NCBI RefSeq assembly: GCF_009669305.1 | Contig: NZ_SADB01000009.1 | Coordinates: 124,001 to 188,000 of the forward strand | Reading direction: 5' to 3' | DNA from: Ancylomarina sp. 16SWW S1-10-2 | Lineage (GTDB): Bacteria; Bacteroidota; Bacteroidia; Bacteroidales; Marinifilaceae | DNA: 64,000 nt | In this document: positions 35,345 to 43,542 of the stretch, in pieces | How positions within the stretch are numbered: position 1 is the first letter of the stretch | Layout: the number at the start of each line of letters is the position of its first letter | The notes under the pieces: generated by a model | The model's database searches: none | What the model was told of the DNA's origin: nothing | Seen by the model: the letters and a program-made list of their open reading frames with translations, nothing else | Made by a program: the position numbers and the translations under genes

Positions 35345-36589
35345 TTAGAATTGTTGATTTATATACATACAAGCCGTCTCTTTATAGGCCATTTTAATTT
35401 CATCATTCTCCGAGTTCATAAAGTTTTCAAGTAGGTCAAAATCATTTTTAAAAATGATTTTCATTGCTTCTATTTTTACGATAAGGGATTGTTTTCCAAT
35501 GATTTTTACAAGGAAATTAAAAAACCTTTTACTCATAACATGATGAGATTTTTCAAGTATATTCAATTTGATATTATCAGGCTCATTTTCGAATCGGTCA
35601 ATTATAATATCTACACAATCATCATCAGGAATAAGTGTTAATAGAGCATCCCAGGCCAAGTTGTTTATCAAGTCATTGGAACTTCCTATGTGTTCAATAA
35701 TTAGGATTAAATTATTTCTGTTTTTTCTATATCGATACTTTGCAAGGATAAGACCTATAATTATTTTTTGTTGATTAGATGATGAAAGTAATGCCCTATA
35801 GTTAATATCCATTTTCTTGTTTTTCAACACTTCATTAACAATTACGTTAATATCTAATATGGATAATTTATGCTTTTCTCCAATAAAATTTAAAAGGTGT
35901 TCATCTTTTTCCATTAATCTTACAAGACCTGCATATGCTTCTGTTCTAAGAGCAAAATTGTCACTATCCCCACATACCATTATTTGTTTATCACAAGTAT
36001 GAATCTGTAAAAAAGAAAGCATTCTTATTGCCAAAATTCTATCATCAAAATCCTTATTGTAAATTAAGGATTCAAGCTTTATTTGCAGGTTTAAATCGTT
36101 TAATAAAAGTTTAAAGTCATCACTCAAATTTTTTGTAATCGTATCTTGAATCTTTAGATAAGATTGAAATAAAGCAAGTATTTGTGTTCTTGTTTTTAGA
36201 TGGGGTTTAATTTTAAGAAAAAGTTTTTTGCGTTGATTTTCATTTCTATACAAATCGATTAAGAAGTAAGATGTAAGAATATAGGTGAAAAATCGATAAT
36301 ACCTATCTCTAATCTTTAAACGTTGGTCTCTTTTGACATTAAAGTAATGACTTAAACTGATAAATACGAAGGTGCTTAAGACTGAAAATACAATAAAATA
36401 TAAAACAATATATACCCAAAAATACATGTTTTTAACATACTCATAAATTGGGTTAGTAAAGCTAATTCCTAAAATGTTTGATTCCGAATGGTAAAACACA
36501 TAGATGCAAACGGCAATAATAGCAGCTATGCTTACCCAAAAAAGCATTTTTAATGAAGCGCGTATGTATTTGTAAATTAGATACTTCAT
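35345..36589 (-). CDS. Membrane-anchored HEAT-like repeat protein
   Basis: This 414-residue protein has two N-terminal transmembrane helices (about residues 15-32 and 53-77). A long helical region follows with HEAT-like pairs, for example DDRILAIRMLSFLQIHTC, NLAWDALLTLIPDDDCVDII and KIEAMKIIFKNDFDLLENFM. It shows no enzyme motif. It starts 1 bp after the barrel gene and precedes the synthase gene, so it is probably a scaffold for the synthase complex, which is inference. I do not know a named family. Confidence 0.75.
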   Translation of the reverse strand: MKYLIYKYIRASLKMLFWVSIAAIIAVCIYVFYHSESNILGISFTNPIYEYVKNMYFWVYIVLYFIVFSVLSTFVFISLSHYFNVKRDQRLKIRDRYYRFFTYILTSYFLIDLYRNENQRKKLFLKIKPHLKTRTQILALFQSYLKIQDTITKNLSDDFKLLLNDLNLQIKLESLIYNKDFDDRILAIRMLSFLQIHTCDKQIMVCGDSDNFALRTEAYAGLVRLMEKDEHLLNFIGEKHKLSILDINVIVNEVLKNKKMDINYRALLSSSNQQKIIIGLILAKYRYRKNRNNLILIIEHIGSSNDLINNLAWDALLTLIPDDDCVDIIIDRFENEPDNIKLNILEKSHHVMSKRFFNFLVKIIGKQSLIVKIEAMKIIFKNDFDLLENFMNSENDEIKMAYKETACMYINQQF

Positions 36590-36590
36590 T

Positions 36591-37820
36591 TTAAAATTTA
36601 CGTTTTAATAATATTTCAAGTCTCAATCTGTTCCTAAATTCGTTGTTAATATATTCTTCATAAGCATATGATGCAGATAATTTAATTTCACCATATTTGA
36701 AAATTGCAGTATTCTTTTCAATTTTTATACGATAATTGGTTAGAGTATAAATATCAGGCGATTCTGCTACTAAATATCTTTCGTCAGGTGAGTTGCCATA
36801 AGTTAATTCCACGCCCCAATAATTTATTGGATTTAAGCTATAATATCTCGTATTAAAAACTGTAGTTAATGCATTCTTTGTTTCATTAAATACATAAAAG
36901 GGTCTAAAAGAAAACCAAAAATTATGATAATATTTACTTATATGTCCTGTAAGCATAAATGTTTCTGAATTCTTGGAATAAAAATAACGTCCACCTAAAC
37001 TAGATTCATATGATTTTAGAAAGGGAACGTAATATTCTAGTCCAGCTTTTTGTTCTGGAAACAATTCTTTATTAATTCCCAATCCATAATTTGTGTATAA
37101 ATAATGTCCATTTTTAAATAAATGATAATAATCTGCTTCAATTTGAAAATCGTTTTTATCAAATCTATTGGCAAAATTTAATCGTGGAATTAGCGTATGT
37201 CTTCCTATTTTAAATGCATAATCGATGTAAGCCAAATGCTGTGGTTTGACGCCGTTTTGATCAATAAAATCGATTGAATAGTAAAAGCTTATAGCTCTAT
37301 TTCTATTACGCATCTGCATTTCATTATATACGGCTTTTAGCTTAATAGAGTCTAAGTATATATTATGATTTTCAATTAAATTAACACCTTCATTATATTT
37401 GGCTAAGGACTTATATGCAATTGCCTTTTTTAAAACGAGATTGTATTCATTTGGATATTTATTTTGTTCTGCAAGTTCGGCTGTTTTAATAAGTTCTTGG
37501 TAATTCTTAGACCAAAGTAAAATATTTAGCCAAGAGTCGTAAAGCTCTGTGTTATTTTTGTTTAGCACATAAGCTTTCTTAATATACGTTAATGCTTTAG
37601 TATAATCGCCTTTCCAGGCATTAACATTGGCACTAAAGACCATTACATCGTAACGGTCTGGGAATATTTCTAAAACAGCTGAAGCCTCATTTAGCGCCTT
37701 TTCGTATTTTCCTGATTGTGCATTTAATATTGCCGAATTAAATATCGAATCAGTATTAACTTGTCCGCTTAATTGAAGTGCTGATATTATAAAAATAATA
37801 TTTACTATTACTTTTTTCAT
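36591..37820 (-). CDS. TPR plus outer-membrane beta-barrel protein (YaiO-like)
   Basis: This 409-residue protein has a signal peptide (MKKVIVNIIFIISALQLSGQ). TPR-type helix pairs follow to about residue 170 (YDVMVFSANVNAWKGDYTKA, AYVLNKNNTELYDSWL). The C-terminal half alternates aromatic strands such as HTLIPRLNFANRFDKNDFQI and ends in KRKF with a terminal Phe, typical of outer-membrane barrels. The layout matches YaiO-family proteins and recalls PgaA and BcsC, which carry a polymer across the outer membrane. It is in the synthase operon. Confidence 0.83.
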   Translation of the reverse strand: MKKVIVNIIFIISALQLSGQVNTDSIFNSAILNAQSGKYEKALNEASAVLEIFPDRYDVMVFSANVNAWKGDYTKALTYIKKAYVLNKNNTELYDSWLNILLWSKNYQELIKTAELAEQNKYPNEYNLVLKKAIAYKSLAKYNEGVNLIENHNIYLDSIKLKAVYNEMQMRNRNRAISFYYSIDFIDQNGVKPQHLAYIDYAFKIGRHTLIPRLNFANRFDKNDFQIEADYYHLFKNGHYLYTNYGLGINKELFPEQKAGLEYYVPFLKSYESSLGGRYFYSKNSETFMLTGHISKYYHNFWFSFRPFYVFNETKNALTTVFNTRYYSLNPINYWGVELTYGNSPDERYLVAESPDIYTLTNYRIKIEKNTAIFKYGEIKLSASYAYEEYINNEFRNRLRLEILLKRKF

Positions 37821-37821
37821 T

Positions 37822-38223
37822 CTAAATCTTGTTAGTTAGACTTGTAGAATCAATTAAGAGTATCTTTTTAATCGTGTTACTCACTTCATCAATATCATAA
37901 GGCTTATTGAAAAAATAATTAGCTCCAGATAAAATTGAATTTCTTTCACCGTTATATTCAGCAACTCCAAAATATATAAACGGATAAATAATTTTTTGTT
38001 TAAGTCGTAAAAACGAAATCAATTCAAAGCTTGATGCTCCAATAATTGGATCATCAATAATCATTAGATTAATATCATCGTTTTTCAATAAATCATTTGC
38101 TTCAGAAAATGAAGAGTACACAATAGTTTTGTGTTGTTTACTAAACTTATCTAAGATACGTTTTATAATTTCGACAAAAACAAGATCCATTGAATATACT
38201 ATTATTTTAAATTTATCATCCAT
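37822..38223 (-). CDS. Atypical single-domain response-regulator receiver
   Basis: This 133-residue protein has the receiver (CheY-like) fold. A phospho-acceptor-like Asp sits in LMIIDDPIIG near residue 55, and the conserved Lys is in FFNKPYDIDEV near 107. The N-terminal acidic pair that binds magnesium is replaced by VYSMD. No output domain is present. It lies 2-5 bp from its neighbours in the exopolysaccharide operon and may regulate the synthase by protein contact, with or without phosphorylation. Confidence 0.8.
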   Translation of the reverse strand: MDDKFKIIVYSMDLVFVEIIKRILDKFSKQHKTIVYSSFSEANDLLKNDDINLMIIDDPIIGASSFELISFLRLKQKIIYPFIYFGVAEYNGERNSILSGANYFFNKPYDIDEVSNTIKKILLIDSTSLTNKI

Positions 38224-38227
38224 ACTG

Positions 38228-39418
38228 TTATTTTAAAATCTTATAATAATCATCCAATATTTTGCTCAGTAAGGGGTTGTAATACCTCCAAAAAAAGCTC
38301 CTTTTTTGTTTTGAACTTGAATCCTTGTATAAATAATTTATTTCATCTATATATTTATATTTTGATGTCTTCATTGATATTAGGTTGTCTGCAAAATCAC
38401 CCGCAAAATAGTAGTAGGGGTAGTCCTTCTTTCTTTTTATTACGGCAGGAAATTTTTTGGGGATTTTCCATTTATTCATAATCGAATCACCCTTACTATT
38501 TGTTTCAATAAAATAATTTGAAAGCACTTGATTTGAACTGTCTGTAGTGCAGATATCAAACCAATAAGTGAAATTTATAATTGGAGCAATTCCATAATAT
38601 TCAGCTGTTTTTTTAGGTGTTTTTATTATTGGATATTTAATTTTTAAGTGAGTCTCATTTTCTAAAATGACGACTTTAGCACTATTATTAACAAATGCAA
38701 TACCGGATTCTTTAAAAGGCCATTCGTTATTATTTTGTTTTTTATAATTCCTTATCAACCAGATAGGAAGATCTTTATTTATTGTTGTATCAAGATTTTC
38801 AAAATGGCGCCCAACCCAACCAGTCCAATTTACTTTGAATTCTTTTTCATATTCAGTTCTCAATTTTTTTGATGTTGGAGAAGCAATGATGTTAAATTCG
38901 TTAATAATGAGTTTTTTACGACTTTTCATTTTTTTTAAAAGCCCCAATTCATTTTTTGTAAGTCCTCCATATATTAAGGGAGAATATTCACCAACTTTCC
39001 CTAATGGTTGGTTGGGTTTTAGTTGGGGGTATTCATTATGCCAATCAAGTGCATATATACCATAGAGATCTGTATAGTAGACCATATCATATTCGTCGGC
39101 AAGTGTATTTAAGTCTTCTTCGGTGTCTTGCTTAAGGTCTTTTGTCGAGTATGCACCATTCCCATCGGGGAAGAAGCCATAGTAATCTTCATTTGGTATA
39201 TAAAACGCTTTATTTTCTTTTACATACCTATTATAATTTAGTACCCAATTAAATGATACATGTTCTTGTACATTCTGATTTATAACCGTTTTATCTAAAA
39301 TGAAAATTTTCATTTCTCTTTGATCTGAAAAATGCCATTGCAGCCACATATTAAGGGGTAAAGTAAATATGAGTAGTGCTACTATAATGAATAATATTTT
39401 GATAACTCTTTTTTCCAT
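38228..39418 (-). CDS. Membrane-anchored extracytoplasmic protein of unknown function
   Basis: This 396-residue protein has one N-terminal membrane helix (ILFIIVALLIFTLPLNMWL) and a large outer domain. Blocks that look conserved are DYYGFFPDG, DEYDMVYYTDLYGIYALDW, SPLIYGGLTKNELGLLKKMK, IINEFNIIASPTS and VNWTGWVGRHFENLD. The family is unfamiliar to me. The block pattern suggests an alpha/beta fold that could act on the polysaccharide, such as a deacetylase-like or hydrolase-like protein, but I see no confirmed catalytic motif. It is the first gene of the operon. Confidence 0.7.
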   Translation of the reverse strand: MEKRVIKILFIIVALLIFTLPLNMWLQWHFSDQREMKIFILDKTVINQNVQEHVSFNWVLNYNRYVKENKAFYIPNEDYYGFFPDGNGAYSTKDLKQDTEEDLNTLADEYDMVYYTDLYGIYALDWHNEYPQLKPNQPLGKVGEYSPLIYGGLTKNELGLLKKMKSRKKLIINEFNIIASPTSKKLRTEYEKEFKVNWTGWVGRHFENLDTTINKDLPIWLIRNYKKQNNNEWPFKESGIAFVNNSAKVVILENETHLKIKYPIIKTPKKTAEYYGIAPIINFTYWFDICTTDSSNQVLSNYFIETNSKGDSIMNKWKIPKKFPAVIKRKKDYPYYYFAGDFADNLISMKTSKYKYIDEINYLYKDSSSKQKRSFFWRYYNPLLSKILDDYYKILK

Positions 39419-40105
39419 ATTTTGAATTACAACTTAGTTATATTTTTCTACTTCTAATTTAGATGCTTTTTAGAGAAAGTCTTGAAGTTTATCTTTTGTT
39501 TACTTTTTAAGGTTTTAATTTTCTAATGGCATTTAAAATAGATTTTTATGCGCATTAGCTGGTAAAGATTCAATGTTTTGTATATTCAGACCTTAAGTTT
39601 TCAACCTATGAAAAAATTAGTACTATGATTTCTATTAAGCGTGTAAATTTATTTTTGCTTTTTTTTCATATTTTTATTTCAGACACTAATGAGTTCTAAT
39701 ATACCGATTTCATTGTAATTATTTTAAATATAAATTAACAATATTTTTTTTCTTATTGGAAAATATTCAATGAAATGGGAAAATCTAATCCCGAATTAAT
39801 AAATTTCAACTCTCCTAATATTTATCTGGTATAGTTTCTAACTACATTTTGATAGATTCTATTCGTTTTTTTAATTCATGTCTAATCAGTGTATGCTATT
39901 GTTATACTCATATCTATTACATTCTTCTTGTTATTATAAAAAAAAACTTAATTGTATTGAGAACTGTAAGAGTGTATTAAAAGCACTTTATTTATTTAAA
40001 TTAAACTATTTGTCAAATATACTGTCAAGCTGCGAATATAGCATGAAATTTATTTAAATATCAATAAAAAAGATATTTGTTTTAACGATGGTTGTGTGTT
40101 TATGT
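39419..40105. other. Gene-free stretch upstream of the exopolysaccharide operon
   Basis: This 687-bp, very AT-rich gap should contain the operon promoter. A CAAATATA at 40014-40021 reads TATATTTG on the minus strand, a -7-like match, but it is 600 bp from the first gene. A weak 7-bp hairpin at 40056-40078 may end transcription of the glycoside hydrolase gene. No convincing small gene is present. Confidence 0.45.
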
Positions 40106-42682
40106 TTAGTTTACAATTATTTTTTTGCTGATTAAATCTTTGCTTGTTTGAATGTTCAGTAAGTATACGCCTTTTGGAAAAGAATGAACATCAATGATAT
40201 GCTGAGAATTAGATATTTGTTTTTGATAAATTATCGAGCCTTTTAAATTGATTATTCGTATTTGTGTCTGTTTGTTAAAAGATAAATTTATTCGTAAAAA
40301 TTGACTTACTGGATTAGGATAAATAGTAACAGCTAATTCTTCTTCAAAGTCATCAATAGAAGTAATTGTAGCCACATTGATTGTCACTTTTGTTTTAATC
40401 GAGTGTCCTCCATCATCGAAAGCTCGGTAGGAGAAATAATCTTGACCACTGAAACCTGTATCTGGAATGTATTCAAAAGAACCATCCTCCGAAAGGAAAA
40501 CAAAGCCATTTTCGCAGAATTCTGATAATTCAGAATAAAATGAATTACCATCAAAGTCAAAATCATTGGTTAATAGCCCTTTGTCAGCTTCAACAAGTAG
40601 ACGTTCATCCTGATTTGTGGTATAGAAATCTGTATATGCAATGGGTTCGTTGTTGAATTTGACCAAACCGTCTTTTACCACATAGTAGGATCGCTTTTTT
40701 ACTTCTACATAGTTTGATGGTGCACCCCAACTCCAATTGAATCGATTATTTCCTTCTTGCAAAACATCATTATGAAGAATGCTTAAAGCGATACCATCCG
40801 AAATGGCTTCCTCAGTTTCATCTGTGGCTCTATCATCATCCATTACTTTTGCATTAGCGGGATCGGTAACTTGTATTAATGACCAGGGAAGATGAATGTC
40901 AATTGAATCATTTGAAATGATGACAGCATCTAAACTTGAAGGAGACAATTCTGTTCTCCTAGTTTTTAAATTTCCAACATACTGTATCTCATAATTACTG
41001 TCGTTATTCTTCCAACGAACTAAATTCCACGGAGCTCCATCTGTTACTGTTGAATGATAAAGTTGAGTAGATTCGGATACACCATGCCATAAACCGTATA
41101 AATCATAAGCTTGTGTTACAAATAATTCGGCAGAATAGTTGGTAATACGAAGTGCAAATTCTGCTCTGTTGGTAATTGTAGTTCCCGATGGTAGTATCGA
41201 TTCTCCCAAATTAGAATTGTAAGTGTCTATTGCCATCCAAATGGTATCAATGTTCGAAAGCTCATTTTTAAGCATCAAGCGAATGTTCAAAAAGTCAAAA
41301 TCTGCAGCTGTAAGAATTTTTTTGATTGGTTTGTTAGTACCAAAATCTTCTAATTCAGTGTAAATAGTTTCTAATGGACGGAAGGCTATTAAGCCAAAGT
41401 TCTGTTCTGCTGCAGTAACATTGTGCCAAAGTATTCTTGCTTCTGGATTAAAATCAAAGGCATCCGTAATCCAGGTGCGTTTGAACCATTCGTCTATCCA
41501 TGAAAATTGTATACCACCAGCACAACCGGCTTCTTCTATATTGTCGAGTAGTCTGAGGGTGTTGAGCCCTTGTTCAATTTCGGATGCTCCCCCATGATTC
41601 ATTCCACTGGATGCATAATGAGCAACTCCCCAACTTGAAGGCGTTCCAACCTCCGCAATAAGAACGGGGATATCTTTGTAATAATTTTTAAGATCGCTGA
41701 TATAGCCCAAATAACTGTTCTGACCTAGCGGATCGTAGTATTGTTTATAGCTAGGATCTTTGCTTATAAAATCGGGATAGTAGGGGTAAGCATGAAAGCT
41801 GGCAAAATAACCAGCAGGTGCTCCATCGAAGTTTAAATTGGATAAATCTAGTGATTCTTTGTCTTCATCAGTTCCTGTTTCCGTTGGATGTGTTAAGGGA
41901 TCCAATGTAGGCCAACTGGAAATACTCACGGGGCGTTCTGTGTTGTAATTGTTGCGTTCGTAAGTTACTAGATATTCTAAATGTGAAGTTGCCCAAACTT
42001 CGGATGGAGAACCTCTTTCTAAATTAAATACTGTGCCAGAAAATGAAGTTTGGTTGGGGTGTTGATCATTGGTTTCTTTAATTTCTGATGGATTAATTTC
42101 TCTTCCAATAATATAAGACATGACCCAAGGTGATACATCAACGGTATATGAACCATATGCTTTTCCAAAACGGTGTTCTATAGTGTTATTTCCATGTATA
42201 CAGTCAAGCATGTCTTTAGCTTCTAAATTGAATACATCGTTTAATTGATATAAATCATTGGTGTACCCACTTTGTTCTTCCTCTAGCCAAACTCCCTGCA
42301 TTATATACATTGGACTTGCAGGATTTGCATCGTTGAATTCTTTTAACGCTTCGTAAAAGCGGGGATAATGAAGCGTGTAGATTCTGATACAGTTAAATCC
42401 AACATCATGAATATCTTCTATCCATCTGCTATATTGATTTTTACTTGCAGCTAGTTCCCCTGGAAATGTTCCAGGAATTGCAACCCCAAGATTTACGCCT
42501 TTGATAAAAAATGGAACGTAATTCTCTCCATTCCAAACGGTGAAGTTTTGTTTGTTTGTAGAAAAAGGAACTTGAGTTCTGTTTAGATCACTTTCTTGGG
42601 CTTGAGTGTCGTGTGTCCCCAAAATAGATAGCGTTAGAATAAATCCGATTAGTACAGTAATATATTTATTAGAATTCATCAT
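40106..42682 (-). CDS. T9SS-secreted glycoside hydrolase-like protein
   Basis: This 858-residue protein has a signal peptide and then a TIM-barrel-like region (about residues 40-440). Two Glu sit where acid/base and nucleophile residues lie in clan GH-A enzymes: IIGREINPSE near 195 and LIAEVGTPSSWG near 343. A beta-sandwich region of unknown type follows. Next is a cadherin-like tandem module (FSGQDYFSYRAFDDGG) of the same kind as in the giant adhesin, then a C-terminal type IX sorting domain (VTIYPNPVSQFLRI to the terminal KKIIVN). It lies beside the exopolysaccharide operon and may trim or remodel its product. The family number is not certain. Confidence 0.8.
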   Translation of the reverse strand: MMNSNKYITVLIGFILTLSILGTHDTQAQESDLNRTQVPFSTNKQNFTVWNGENYVPFFIKGVNLGVAIPGTFPGELAASKNQYSRWIEDIHDVGFNCIRIYTLHYPRFYEALKEFNDANPASPMYIMQGVWLEEEQSGYTNDLYQLNDVFNLEAKDMLDCIHGNNTIEHRFGKAYGSYTVDVSPWVMSYIIGREINPSEIKETNDQHPNQTSFSGTVFNLERGSPSEVWATSHLEYLVTYERNNYNTERPVSISSWPTLDPLTHPTETGTDEDKESLDLSNLNFDGAPAGYFASFHAYPYYPDFISKDPSYKQYYDPLGQNSYLGYISDLKNYYKDIPVLIAEVGTPSSWGVAHYASSGMNHGGASEIEQGLNTLRLLDNIEEAGCAGGIQFSWIDEWFKRTWITDAFDFNPEARILWHNVTAAEQNFGLIAFRPLETIYTELEDFGTNKPIKKILTAADFDFLNIRLMLKNELSNIDTIWMAIDTYNSNLGESILPSGTTITNRAEFALRITNYSAELFVTQAYDLYGLWHGVSESTQLYHSTVTDGAPWNLVRWKNNDSNYEIQYVGNLKTRRTELSPSSLDAVIISNDSIDIHLPWSLIQVTDPANAKVMDDDRATDETEEAISDGIALSILHNDVLQEGNNRFNWSWGAPSNYVEVKKRSYYVVKDGLVKFNNEPIAYTDFYTTNQDERLLVEADKGLLTNDFDFDGNSFYSELSEFCENGFVFLSEDGSFEYIPDTGFSGQDYFSYRAFDDGGHSIKTKVTINVATITSIDDFEEELAVTIYPNPVSQFLRINLSFNKQTQIRIINLKGSIIYQKQISNSQHIIDVHSFPKGVYLLNIQTSKDLISKKIIVN

Positions 42683-43542
42683 TGTTTAAGTTGTTGTAAG
42701 TTAGAGCTTAAGCTAGAATGTCTATAAAAGATTAATTATTGTTTTGACTAATGATTTTTGACTTGTATTACATTAGAGTAATGTGTTTGTAATATTTAAT
42801 TGTAATTTAAACTTAATAAAAATAACTATATTTACCAATTGATATAGAATCGTTTATCTTAATATTGATTTATAAATATGTTGATTAAAATGATGTTTAC
42901 GATGTTTTATGATTAGGTGTAAATTGTTTGTGTTATCTATTTTAGAATAAATATGATAGAAATAGATTTTATGAAAAAGAAGCAGCCTATGTTCCTATAT
43001 GTATAAGGGGGAAGCGTTTTTTTTGAGTTCTATAATTGAGATTTTTTAAATCATAAATTGTGATTTAAGATAAATTTAAAGAAAGATTATGCATACAATT
43101 ATAAAAGGCAGGCTGTGCTTATGTAAAGTATTTGGTGGGGCTGTATCCAGTTATAAATTTTAATGCCAAAAGTAAATCTATAAAATAAATTAAATGTGCG
43201 TATTGTTAATATGTTTAATAAATATATTATATTTGCGTCCTGCTGGAGATCTGTAACAGTTGTCTAATCAATTTTTTATAGTCTATTTATAGGTGTAGGG
43301 TATCAGTTTGAAGTCTAATGTAAATTAGGTTTTAAAAGAATGAAACGTGTTACTTTATGTAGCAGATTTATGTAGGGAATTCTGTTTTTTTCAATCTATT
43401 ACATCAGGTTTTTAAGTGTGTTAGTTTAGAAAAATTTACACTTCGTCAAAGTGTTAACATATTTAACTATTATATATCATTCAATTTAAATTAAATATGT
43501 AATTTAGTATTAATATAAATAAGTAACGAAAAGAAAATAATC
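42683..43542. other. Divergent intergenic region upstream of the surface lipoprotein
   Basis: This 860-bp AT-rich region separates the divergent glycoside hydrolase and DUF4114 lipoprotein genes. It contains one good rightward promoter candidate (43203-43235), implying a leader of about 300 nt. No larger gene is apparent; a 10-codon ORF near 43340 is likely chance. Confidence 0.45.
43203..43235 (+). promoter_or_regulatory. Candidate promoter with a long leader
   Basis: TTG at 43203-43205 and TATATTTG at 43228-43235 are spaced by 22 bp, close to the Bacteroidota consensus. The next gene starts about 300 bp downstream. Confidence 0.4.

Noticed and set aside
39419-40105. Small RNA or small gene in the AT-rich gap
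   Set aside because: Only a weak 7-bp hairpin and no strong promoter-terminator pair was seen.
43340-43375. A short ORF (MKRVTLCSRFM) downstream of a promoter candidate
   Set aside because: Only about eleven codons with no conserved features; likely chance.
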